Of a stretch of DNA of 64,000 nucleotides, positions 28,636-36,636 are shown piece by piece. Numbering within the stretch: position 1 is the first letter of the stretch; the number at the start of each line of letters is the position of its first letter. Position numbers and translations under genes: made by a program. A model generated the notes under the pieces. The model worked only from the letters and a program-made list of their open reading frames with translations. It was not told the origin of the DNA and did no database searches. Origin of the DNA: UBA830 sp002295635 (GTDB taxonomy: Bacteria > Pseudomonadota > Alphaproteobacteria > MPNO01 > UBA830); the NCBI GenBank assembly GCA_002295635.1, contig DBHK01000020.1, positions 1-64,000 on the forward strand. The letters run 5' to 3'.

Positions 28636-29081
28636 TTTTTCGTGTTTCCTTTCCACTGACCCGATTTACGAAGTGCCTCGGCGACCTCAGGCGGCATGTA
28701 GTTTTCGTCGTGCTTGGCCAATACCTCGTCTGCATGAAATCGGCCGTCTGATTTCATACGACCCTCAACAACTACACCCTGGCCTTCTCGAAATAGATCC
28801 GGCATGATGCCCCGATACGCGACACGGACTTCGTTGGTTAGGTCGGTAATGGCAAAATTGTGTGTCAGTCCGTCTGCTGCTTTGTGCCAGCTTTCGGGCT
28901 TTACCAGCCCACCAACCCTAAGCCGCCGGTCAGCGCTCAACTCCGTGTTAGAGGCTATATCCGTTGGGCTATGGAAAAATACGATATTGTCTTCAAAAGC
29001 GGTAAGTACAAGGGCTGTGGCTGTAGCGAGCAATAGCCCACCCACCAGGACCACCATCAGACGGCGGCGTTTCCGCGTCAC
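28632..29081 (-). CDS. ccmE: Periplasmic heme chaperone CcmE
   Basis: A 149-residue membrane-anchored OB-fold protein that accepts heme covalently on a histidine and passes it to CcmF. The anchor is LMVVLVGGLLLATATALVLTAF, the core includes RRLRVGGLVKPESW and VRVAYRGIMPDLFREGQGVV, and the heme-binding His with the following Tyr lies in VLAKHDENYMPPEV (HxxxY type). Coupled to ccmD upstream and ccmF downstream by 4-base overlaps. Confidence 0.96.
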   Translation of the reverse strand: MTRKRRRLMVVLVGGLLLATATALVLTAFEDNIVFFHSPTDIASNTELSADRRLRVGGLVKPESWHKAADGLTHNFAITDLTNEVRVAYRGIMPDLFREGQGVVVEGRMKSDGRFHADEVLAKHDENYMPPEVAEALRKSGQWKGNTKK

Positions 29082-29272
29082 GTGTTATCCCCAGATGGTT
29101 CTTCGCTCCTTCGTCGACGGGGTGAAGCGGATTCCAACTCTGCTAGTTGGCGTTCCAATGCCCACATCTTACGAACACTGGTGAATATCAGAATGCCAAG
29201 AAAAAAGACCGCAATCCCCCATGCTGGCCAGACGTAGGCTCCATATCCACCCATATTTAAAAATTCATTCAT
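29078..29272 (-). CDS. ccmD: Heme exporter protein CcmD
   Basis: A 64-residue single-span protein. It stabilises the CcmABC-CcmE complex and is needed for release of holo-CcmE. The sequence shows the family N terminus with GGYGAYVWPAWGIAVFFLGI followed by a basic cytoplasmic tail (SPRRRRSEE). It begins 166 bases after the ccmC stop, the only sizeable gap in the operon besides the one between ccmB and ccmC. Confidence 0.9.
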   Translation of the reverse strand: MNEFLNMGGYGAYVWPAWGIAVFFLGILIFTSVRKMWALERQLAELESASPRRRRSEEPSGDNT

Positions 29273-29438
29273 TATCCCGTTTGCTCTTGGTCAGCTGAAG
29301 CATTCCTGAGAAGAAGAACGCTCAATTCTTCGTAAAGGTACCCAGAGAAACTTTCCGACCCTGCTCTGATTATCCACTGAACTCACCCTCTCTCCATACA
29401 GATATAGATCTCAGATTATCCGTAGGCTAGTTCTGAGA

Positions 29439-30176
29439 TTATTCACCGCTAGACTCGGCATGAATACGCACCGCGCGGAGAGCGTTGATCCGTCGCGTTG
29501 CTAGTTCGGCCCTAATCCGGATGATCAAAAGTGTGAAGAACAGTGTCGTCATCCCAAATGCCATTAGTAACAGAGGGATAAGCATTGAGCTGTGTATTGA
29601 CGGCATGCCGATCTTGGTGACACTAGCGGGCTGATGTAATGTGTTCCACCAGTCGACCGAGAATTTGATAATTGGTAAGTTAATGCCGCCGATCAGCGCG
29701 AGGATGGCGGATGCCTTTTCTCCCCGCGCCGCGTCGTCGAAGGCGTTCGCTAAAGCGATAAACCCGAGATAGAGAAAGAGTAGGATCAGGACTGAGGTGA
29801 GGCGCGCATCCCATACCCACCAGGTACCCCACATTGGTTTTCCCCAAAGAGATCCGGTAGTTAGGCAGATGACTGTGAAACACGCACCGATCGGAGCCGC
29901 AGCAAGTGCACTTATATGGGCTACCGGATGTTTCCAAATAAGTCCGACCGCGCTGGCTATGACAACGAAAGCATAGGTGAACATTGCCATCCAAGCAGCC
30001 GGTACATGAACGTACATGATTCGGACTGTTTGCCCCTGCTGATAGTCGGGTGGTGATGCGGCAAAGGCGTAGTAAACACCAAAACCAATCAAAACGACGG
30101 TGCTGACCAACAAATAGGGGAGGAATGCGTTTGCGATTTTGAGAAAGCGGGTCGGATTAGCGTATTTCTGAAACAT
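29439..30176 (-). CDS. ccmC: Heme exporter protein CcmC
   Basis: A 245-residue membrane protein with six hydrophobic segments. It presents heme to CcmE. The WWD motif appears as WGTWWVWDARLTSVLILL, with flanking His ligands in MYVHVPAAWMAM and WWNTLHQPAS. Member of the heme-handling HHA family shared with CcmF. Spacers of about 165 bases separate it from both ccmB and ccmD; no clear promoter or terminator was seen in them. Confidence 0.96.
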   Translation of the reverse strand: MFQKYANPTRFLKIANAFLPYLLVSTVVLIGFGVYYAFAASPPDYQQGQTVRIMYVHVPAAWMAMFTYAFVVIASAVGLIWKHPVAHISALAAAPIGACFTVICLTTGSLWGKPMWGTWWVWDARLTSVLILLFLYLGFIALANAFDDAARGEKASAILALIGGINLPIIKFSVDWWNTLHQPASVTKIGMPSIHSSMLIPLLLMAFGMTTLFFTLLIIRIRAELATRRINALRAVRIHAESSGE

Positions 30177-30341
30177 TTCCTGATTTTATTGCCTTTTTGC
30201 TACAGAGCAGAGCAGGGGTTATCACGATAATATGATTACCTCATATATTAAGTAGTATAAAAGCGATTTCACGAGACCTCTCTCCGGTATTTAACACAGA
30301 GTTGTAACTTCTCCTTCATCTATCGATGATTTATCCAGATG

Positions 30342-31007
30342 CTAATCCACGGCAAATTTAAGAGCGATAGAACATCCCCAGGGGCAAAGTACAAGGGAAG
30401 CAAGTAATAACCCACCAAGTAGCAATAACTGCTGAGTGACGGCGTATCCTCCGATCGACGCTTCTACAGCCCCAACGCCGAAAATTAACACTGGGATGAC
30501 AAGGGGGAGTACCAACAACGAGAATAAAACCCCACTTCTGCGTGAGCCTAACGTGAGAGCTGCCCCTAACGCTCCTATCAAACTGATGATAGCTGTTCCA
30601 AGAGCCATCGCTAAACTCAATGCTATATACCCATCCACGTTGAGATTTAGAATGATACCAATCATCGGAGCGGCCACCAAAAAAGGAAGTCCGGTCGTTA
30701 ACCAATGTGCAATAATCTTCGCTAATGAGGTTACCCAGAGAGGTTGCGGCGCGACGACAAGTAGATCTAGCGTACCGTCTTCAAAATCATTCTGGAACAA
30801 GCGGTCAAACGATAGCATCGCCGATAAAAGCGCAGTAACCCAAAGGATTCCCGGCGCTATACGGGCTAAAAGGTTAGGCTCTGCTCCGACGCCGAACGGG
30901 AATAACGCAGCTGCAATGACGAAGAAAACGATCACCATAAGGGTGTCGCTTAATTGGCGAAGCGCGACGCGAATATCCCGCGCGATAAGGGCGAAAAACG
31001 CGCTCAT
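30342..31007 (-). CDS. ccmB: Heme exporter protein CcmB
   Basis: A 221-residue permease with six membrane helices, the channel-like partner of CcmA in the CcmAB(C)D complex that drives release of holo-CcmE. Typical blocks are ARDIRVALRQLSDTLMVIVF, LARIAPGILWVTALLSAMLS, LFQNDFEDGTLDLLVVAPQP, and LTLGSRRSGVLFSLLVLPLV. The start codon overlaps the ccmA stop by 4 bases. Confidence 0.96.
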   Translation of the reverse strand: MSAFFALIARDIRVALRQLSDTLMVIVFFVIAAALFPFGVGAEPNLLARIAPGILWVTALLSAMLSFDRLFQNDFEDGTLDLLVVAPQPLWVTSLAKIIAHWLTTGLPFLVAAPMIGIILNLNVDGYIALSLAMALGTAIISLIGALGAALTLGSRRSGVLFSLLVLPLVIPVLIFGVGAVEASIGGYAVTQQLLLLGGLLLASLVLCPWGCSIALKFAVD

Positions 31008-31681
31008 TCTTCGTCACCCGACGGTGATTCACTATCTAACGGGCCACTCCAAAGAGGTTTATTCCCGCCCGTGAAGACTGAGGTGTCAATTGTTGTGGCG
31101 CCTTCAATCTCAAGCGCAACATTAGTCGATAAGACAACTATGCCGCCGCCTGCTCGGTGATCGGCGATTGCAGCAACAAGTCTTTCCATCGCTCTTGTAT
31201 CTAGCGATACTGTCGGCTCGTCAAGCAGCCACAGGGGCGCAGGCGACGCTAGCATTCGGGCCAGAGCCAATCGGCGGGTTTGGCCAGCAGATAACATGCG
31301 TGCGGGCAGATCGGCGAGGGCGGTAAGTCCGGTAAGATCAAGGGCGCGATCAATGTTTGGTGCTACTGGCCTCAGAGCACAGTGAAAAGTCAGGTTTTCC
31401 CTCACCGTCAAAGAGTATTTCACCGCATCACGATGCCCAACGTAGTGCATGTCGGCAAAATAAGTCTCCGGGTCTTCGGCGATCGGCGTTCCGCGCCAGG
31501 AAATCTGACCTTCTGCTGGTCGCGATATACCTGCCATAACGCGCAACAGACTGGATTTCCCGGACCCATTTGGGCCAGATAACACCAGCGCCCCACCTGT
31601 CGTGACTGAGAAGTCGAGTTCGGCGAAGACGACACGTTCATTGCGAATACAGGTGAGTTCCGTGCCTGTGAAACCTTCCAT
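31004..31681 (-). CDS. ccmA: Heme exporter ATP-binding protein CcmA
   Basis: A 225-residue ABC ATPase of cytochrome c maturation. Motifs are Walker A SGPNGSGKSSLLRVMAG, signature LSAGQTRRLALARML (the LSAGQ form is typical of CcmA), Walker B LWLLDEPTVSLD, and a switch region near VVLSTNVAL, where the usual switch histidine is replaced by asparagine. First gene of ccmABCDEFGHI. The promoter should lie in the 355-base region shared with divergent acnA. Confidence 0.95.
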   Translation of the reverse strand: MEGFTGTELTCIRNERVVFAELDFSVTTGGALVLSGPNGSGKSSLLRVMAGISRPAEGQISWRGTPIAEDPETYFADMHYVGHRDAVKYSLTVRENLTFHCALRPVAPNIDRALDLTGLTALADLPARMLSAGQTRRLALARMLASPAPLWLLDEPTVSLDTRAMERLVAAIADHRAGGGIVVLSTNVALEIEGATTIDTSVFTGGNKPLWSGPLDSESPSGDEE

Positions 31682-32036
31682 AACAGACGAGATAACCTAT
31701 AAAAGACCATTCGTCATCCAAGACTATTGATCTGTCACCTGGAAATAGCAGCGGCCGTTGACACGATCAGCGGCCACGGAGAAATTCGATCTTTCCATTG
31801 GTTGGGCTTTCTAAGGAGACCACCGAGGGATACTGAATGATGTTTTTACGATATTGAGATCGAACAATAACGCTGATGCGGCAATCTTATTAGTCTGGGT
31901 CTCAGAACCCGGCATTGGACCTTCTCCACACATAGCTTCGGCCATCGTCTGGTATTCCGTGCTGCCATGGACAGATCCGCTTTAACCGCTATTGGATTCG
32001 GTGAAGTTTGCCGTTAGTTTCCCGCCCGAGAGGGGA
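31682..32036. other. Intergenic region between divergent ccmA and acnA
   Basis: These 355 bases must hold the promoters of both the ccm operon and acnA. No coding frame with family similarity, hairpin terminator or recognisable operator was found. An in-frame TTG at 31992 could extend acnA by 15 residues, but the ATG at 32037 sits right behind GAGAGGGG. The ccm/acnA head-to-head layout is common in alphaproteobacteria. Confidence 0.5.
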
Positions 32037-34742
32037 ATGAACGTGAGTGCTATTGGACAGGATACGCTAAAGGCCCGCCGTACTTTGGAAGTTGGCGGAA
32101 AATATTATGACTACTTTAGCCTGCATGCGGTATCCGATGCGGGCTACGGGGATATTTCCCGCCTTCCCTTCTCGCTGAAGGTTCTGTTGGAAAATCTTCT
32201 ACGCTACGAAGACGGCCGATCGGTTTCGATCAGCGACATAGAGCGCGCTGCCAAATGGGTCGATACGCAGACCTCTGATCTCGAAATCGCCTATCGTCCT
32301 GCACGAATTCTGCTACAGGATTTTACGGGCGTTCCTGCGGTGGTTGATTTGGCTGCGATGCGCGATGCCATGGTGCAGCTTGGCGGCGATCCGCAGAAGA
32401 TTAACCCACTGAACTCTGTCGACCTTGTGATCGACCATTCGGTGATGATTGATGAACACGGAACAGATGCCGCATTCGATCAAAACGTCAAACTCGAATT
32501 TGAACGAAATAAGGAACGCTACGAATTTCTTAGCTGGGGCTCTAAGGCTTTTAACAATTTCCGTGTCGTGCCGCCTGGCACGGGTATCTGTCATCAGGTC
32601 AACTTGGAATATCTCTCGCAGACGGTCTGGGTAACACAGGACATATCGGGAAAAAAGATAGCGTATCCCGATACCGTTGTCGGCACTGACAGTCATACTA
32701 CTATGGTTAACGGCCTCGCTGTTCTTTCCTGGGGCGTTGGCGGAATAGAGGCCGAGGCTGCAATGCTTGGCCAACCGGTCTCGATGCTTTTGCCGGAAGT
32801 CGTCGGTTTTAAGCTAACGGGTGAGATGAAAGAGGGTAACACCGCTACCGATTTGGTGCTGATGGTCACCCAGATGCTTCGTGCCGAGGGCGTTGTGGGC
32901 AAGTTTGTAGAATTCTACGGTCCCGGGCTGAGTGCCCTCTCGTTACCGGACCGGGCCACTATTGGCAACATGGCGCCCGAATACGGCGCTACCTGCGGAT
33001 TTTTCCCAATCGACCGGGAGACCTGCGATTACCTAAAATTCACTGGTCGCGATGATGATAGTGTCGAACTTGTCGAGACCTACGCCAAGGCACAGGGTAT
33101 GTGGCGCGACGAGAATACACCCGACCCCGTGTTCACTGCGACGTTGGAACTCGATCTTGGCGACGTAGAACCTTCGCTCGCCGGTCCCAAACGCCCCCAG
33201 GACCGAGTGCTACTGTCCAGCGTGCCTAGTGCGGCGATCGATGCAATTTCAGATTATCGTGGCGCGATCCCGGCAGAAAAAGACCAGCTAAACCGTGATC
33301 TAACCGACAATTTCGAGATAGAGGATGGCGATGTCGTGATCGCGGCGATTACCAGCTGCACTAATACTTCGAATCCGTCAGTTCTGGTAGGCGCTGGACT
33401 ACTGGCCCGTAACGCGGTCGCTAGGGGACTTCGCGTAAAACCGTGGGTGAAGACCTCTCTAGCTCCCGGGAGCCAAGTAGTCAGGGATTATCTAAAGAAG
33501 GCGGAACTTCAGGAAGATCTAGATGCACTCGGTTTTAATATTGTCGGGTTCGGCTGCGCTACTTGCATCGGTAACTCTGGCCCGCTTCCCGAAAAGGTCG
33601 CGGCCCAGATTGATGAAAATGATCTGGTGGCCGGGGCCGTTTTATCCGGTAACCGCAACTTCGAAGGCCGGGTGCATCAGCAGGTACGGGCGAATTTTCT
33701 TGCTTCACCACCTTTAGTGGTAGCTTATGCCCTTGCTGGGTCATTAAAAATCAATCTTGCACAGGATCCCCTTGGTAACGATCCCGATGGCAACCCGGTC
33801 TACCTAAAGGACATCTGGCCGACCAATCGGGAAATTCATGATACCATGCGCGAGTGCCTGACCGCCGACATGTACCGGGCTCGCTACGATAATGTTTTCG
33901 AGGGACCGAAGGAATGGCAGTTAATTGATAGCGTTGGTTCCGAAACCTATGGGTGGCAGAGCGCGAGCACCTATGTGAAGTATCCGACTTTTTTTGAGGG
34001 GATGGAGAGGGAGCCCGGGGAAATTACTGATATTTATGGCGCACGGCCGCTGCTGATCCTCGCGGATTCTGTTACCACCGACCACATCTCTCCGGCGGGT
34101 TCAATCCAGCAGGAAAGCCCGGCGGGCGAGTATCTCTTGGAACGTCAGATCCGACCGTCTCAGTTTAACTCATATGGTTCGAGGCGCGGTAATCATGAGG
34201 TAATGATGCGCGGAACCTTTGCCAATATACGTATCAGAAACGAGATGGTGCCGGGTGTCGAAGGTGGATTTACCAAGCACCAGCCATCAGGTGAGGAAAT
34301 GCCAGTTTACGACGCGGCAATGAAATACGCAGCCGATGGCGTACCGTTGGTTATCGTTGGTGGAAAAGAATATGGAACCGGGTCCTCGCGCGATTGGGCA
34401 GCCAAGGGTACCACACTGCTTGGCGCCCGAGCTGTGATCGTAGAGAGCTTCGAACGTATCCACCGCTCCAACCTGATCGGGATGGGTGTACTACCTCTTC
34501 AGTTTACGGGTAGTGATACCCGCGAATCCTTAGGTCTCGATGGAACGGAGACATTCGATATTAAAGGTGTCGCTGATGGCCTTTTGCCACGGTCTGAACT
34601 CGATTGCACTATCCACCGCGCCGATGACTCCAGTATCAACATCAAGTTGCTTTGCCGAATCGATACGTTGGACGAACTCGACTACTATAAACACGGTGGC
34701 ATTTTGCAGTATGTGATCCGCAACATGCTCGAGGCAGCCTAG
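32037..34742 (+). CDS. acnA: Aconitate hydratase A
   Basis: A 901-residue TCA-cycle enzyme converting citrate to isocitrate through a 4Fe-4S cluster. Cluster cysteines are visible in AAITSCTNTSNPSVL and in GFGCATCIGNSGPLP. Substrate-binding blocks include SLAPGSQVVRDYL, GTDSHTTMVNGLAVLSWGVGG, ADSVTTDHISPAG and the swivel-domain GGKEYGTGSSRDWAAKG. Length and motifs fit the AcnA/IRP type, not AcnB. The ATG with a GAGAGGGG ribosome site is taken as the start. A hairpin terminator follows the stop directly. Confidence 0.97.
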   Translation: MNVSAIGQDTLKARRTLEVGGKYYDYFSLHAVSDAGYGDISRLPFSLKVLLENLLRYEDGRSVSISDIERAAKWVDTQTSDLEIAYRPARILLQDFTGVPAVVDLAAMRDAMVQLGGDPQKINPLNSVDLVIDHSVMIDEHGTDAAFDQNVKLEFERNKERYEFLSWGSKAFNNFRVVPPGTGICHQVNLEYLSQTVWVTQDISGKKIAYPDTVVGTDSHTTMVNGLAVLSWGVGGIEAEAAMLGQPVSMLLPEVVGFKLTGEMKEGNTATDLVLMVTQMLRAEGVVGKFVEFYGPGLSALSLPDRATIGNMAPEYGATCGFFPIDRETCDYLKFTGRDDDSVELVETYAKAQGMWRDENTPDPVFTATLELDLGDVEPSLAGPKRPQDRVLLSSVPSAAIDAISDYRGAIPAEKDQLNRDLTDNFEIEDGDVVIAAITSCTNTSNPSVLVGAGLLARNAVARGLRVKPWVKTSLAPGSQVVRDYLKKAELQEDLDALGFNIVGFGCATCIGNSGPLPEKVAAQIDENDLVAGAVLSGNRNFEGRVHQQVRANFLASPPLVVAYALAGSLKINLAQDPLGNDPDGNPVYLKDIWPTNREIHDTMRECLTADMYRARYDNVFEGPKEWQLIDSVGSETYGWQSASTYVKYPTFFEGMEREPGEITDIYGARPLLILADSVTTDHISPAGSIQQESPAGEYLLERQIRPSQFNSYGSRRGNHEVMMRGTFANIRIRNEMVPGVEGGFTKHQPSGEEMPVYDAAMKYAADGVPLVIVGGKEYGTGSSRDWAAKGTTLLGARAVIVESFERIHRSNLIGMGVLPLQFTGSDTRESLGLDGTETFDIKGVADGLLPRSELDCTIHRADDSSINIKLLCRIDTLDELDYYKHGGILQYVIRNMLEAA

Positions 34743-34743
34743 C

Positions 34744-34767
34744 TACCTGTATTTCTCAGGTTTTTTT
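34744..34767 (+). terminator. Terminator of acnA
   Basis: ACCTG and CAGGT arms with a 7-base loop are followed by seven T residues, beginning 2 bases after the acnA stop codon. The short stem with a long T-run is typical of an intrinsic terminator. Confidence 0.7.
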
Positions 34768-35292
34768 CCGAAGTTTATCGTGGTTTCCCTCTCCTGAAAA
34801 TTAATCTTCGATATCAGCCTTGAATCGAATATCAACGTTTTTTTTCTTTGGGGTATTTTAGGCAGTCCGCTGCCGAGACATAATGAATTTGCCGGACCGG
34901 TTAAAATGATAACCAATAACGCACAATATACTAACCCAAAATTCGCCCAGAATGCCTGACGCTAACTTGCCAATTTCAAATCAACCTAGGTCTCGAATAG
35001 GTCAGACACAGTCCACCTTTACGCCAAGAGATTCTATTCTTGGGCGCTATTTTTATCAGCTTGTCTTTCGATCAAACACGATGTGATTTCTGCGTGAACC
35101 GGACAAACGCTCCAACCACCGTGTTAAGCCGGCGTGAATATCGAGGCTGAAGTGGTCGTCATTTATATTGTCGAATTCCCTCATAAGGGCTCTTGGAAGA
35201 GTTTCATTTTGGATCATGACAATGAGTTTGCCGCAAACTGACCAAATGGTAACTTTACAATTTTAAAAAAACAGAACAAAAATTTACCGTCC
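34768..35292. other. Long intergenic region between acnA and the EamA transporter
   Basis: About 525 bases after the acnA terminator without a family-recognised gene. A hairpin lies at 35022-35046 (CGCCAAGA / TCTTGGGCG) with T-rich sequence after it on the plus strand. A minus-strand frame of 42 codons at 35056-35184 is listed separately. The rest is AT-rich and shows no RNA gene that I recognise. Confidence 0.4.
35056..35184 (-). CDS. Possible small protein, 42 residues
   Basis: An ATG-initiated minus-strand frame, starting MREFDNIND and ending VFDRKTS, with a charged, amphipathic middle (HAGLTRWLERLSGSRR). Codon choice looks ordinary for this genome and a hairpin follows just past the stop. 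A weak AAGAG precedes the start by about 7 bases. It was too short for routine ORF calling. I do not recognise a family; it could be a real small protein, the remnant of a longer gene, or chance. Confidence 0.3.
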   Translation of the reverse strand: MREFDNINDDHFSLDIHAGLTRWLERLSGSRRNHIVFDRKTS

Positions 35293-36204
35293 ATGACCGA
35301 TCAAGCAGACATTGACTCCAGGGGCCGCGAGGGCCTCGCCCATGTAATGATGATGGGCGCCGTATTAATCTTCGGCTTGAACTACGTTGTTGGCCGTTGG
35401 GTTGCCGGGGACGTTCAGCCTTATATCCTTGGCTTTGTCCGCTGGACCTTTGGTACGCTGATCTTGCTGCCCTTCGCACTAACGCATCTCAAAGGCGACG
35501 CGGAACATATTAGAGCTAACTGGAAGCTGCTTTGTCTTGCCGGGTTTCTCATGCCGTTTATGGGTGCCGGAGTGACCTATGTGGCGCTTACGTATACCGA
35601 GGCTATAAACGGTGGCGTCATCCAGACCTCGATGCCCGTGATGATTGTACTATTGTCATGGCTGTTCCTTGGTGAGAGGACACGCGGGATACAGTGGGTT
35701 GGCATCGCAGTAGCCATTTTTGGTGTTCTGTATATCGTCGCACGGGCTGATCCGGCTACGCTGGTTGATCTGAACTTAAATGTCGGAGACATTATCCTAA
35801 TCGCGTGTAATTTAGGTCTGGCTGGCTATGGTGTTGCCGTCAAACGCTTGCCCAGAGATTTTCATCCGCTATCTTTGATCACAATCGTATGCGCGGTTGG
35901 TGCTGTATGCCATGTCCCGTTTTTCGTTTACGAGATCATGTCGGGAATTGCGGTGATATGGTCTGCCAAGGCATGGATTTCTCTTGGGTTCGTTGCGATT
36001 TTCCCGTCTGTCTGTGCAATTCTTCTTTGGAACAGTGCCATTGCACGGATCGGCCCCACTCGGGCTGGTTTTCATATGTATCTGGTGCCGGTTTACGCAG
36101 CGGTTTTTGCGATTCCCCTGCTCGGTGAAAACATTGGAGTTTTTCACATTGTCGGTGCGGTTCTGATCATCATTGGGGTGACAATGTCGAGCCGGCGCTT
36201 CTGA
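35293..36204 (+). CDS. EamA/DMT family transporter
   Basis: A 303-residue inner-membrane protein with ten predicted helices and two EamA repeats (about residues 18-145 and 160-298). Landmarks are the first-helix region AVLIFGLNYVVGRWVAG, ALTYTEAINGGVIQTSMPV ending the first repeat, and LLWNSAIARIGPTRAGFHMY with VFAIPLLGENI in the second. Drug/metabolite superfamily members of this size usually export amino acids or other metabolites; the substrate cannot be predicted. It is followed after 25 bases by a truncated dehydrogenase remnant. Confidence 0.88.
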   Translation: MTDQADIDSRGREGLAHVMMMGAVLIFGLNYVVGRWVAGDVQPYILGFVRWTFGTLILLPFALTHLKGDAEHIRANWKLLCLAGFLMPFMGAGVTYVALTYTEAINGGVIQTSMPVMIVLLSWLFLGERTRGIQWVGIAVAIFGVLYIVARADPATLVDLNLNVGDIILIACNLGLAGYGVAVKRLPRDFHPLSLITIVCAVGAVCHVPFFVYEIMSGIAVIWSAKAWISLGFVAIFPSVCAILLWNSAIARIGPTRAGFHMYLVPVYAAVFAIPLLGENIGVFHIVGAVLIIIGVTMSSRRF

Positions 36205-36229
36205 CCGATAATTGTTAGGAGACTGATCA

Positions 36230-36529
36230 GTGCGGGCAATTCAATTTAAAGAGACCGGCAGTCCCGAAGTTCTACAGCTAGTCAATCTAAAGGAGCTAAT
36301 CGTTGGGGCCGTCGAAGTGCTGGTGAGTGCCACAGCCTTTGGAGTGGGTAAGCCCGATGAACTTCTGCGTGCTGGCGTATACAAATGGATGCCGGACTTG
36401 CCAGCCGTAATCGGTAACGAAATGTCCGGGCACGTTGTTGCCGTCGGACCCGGTGTTAGCAATTTTGCCATTGGCCAGCCCGTCCTTGTCTTTGGAACCA
36501 GAGCTGGACTTCACGCTGAACTTACGTAA
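36230..36529 (+). pseudogene. Truncated zinc-type alcohol dehydrogenase / quinone oxidoreductase remnant
   Basis: A 99-residue frame with a good ribosome site (AGGAGACTGATCA then GTG). It matches only the first third of medium-chain dehydrogenase/reductase proteins: MRAIQFKETGSPEVLQL, then the GroES-like core PDLPAVIGNEMSGHVVAVGP and GQPVLVFGT. A full-length enzyme has about 320-340 residues including a Rossmann NAD(P) domain. The three frames after the stop do not continue the family before polA starts about 110 bases later. The 3' two-thirds therefore appear deleted. It is unlikely to be an active enzyme. Confidence 0.75.
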
Positions 36530-36636
36530 GCGCCGGTGGATAATGAGACCCCGTAATTTTGGCCCAGGATTCTCGACTCCTGACGTTGGTTTCTGCATTC
36601 TGTGAGTTAATAATCCTTTCGACGGGAAACCGCACA

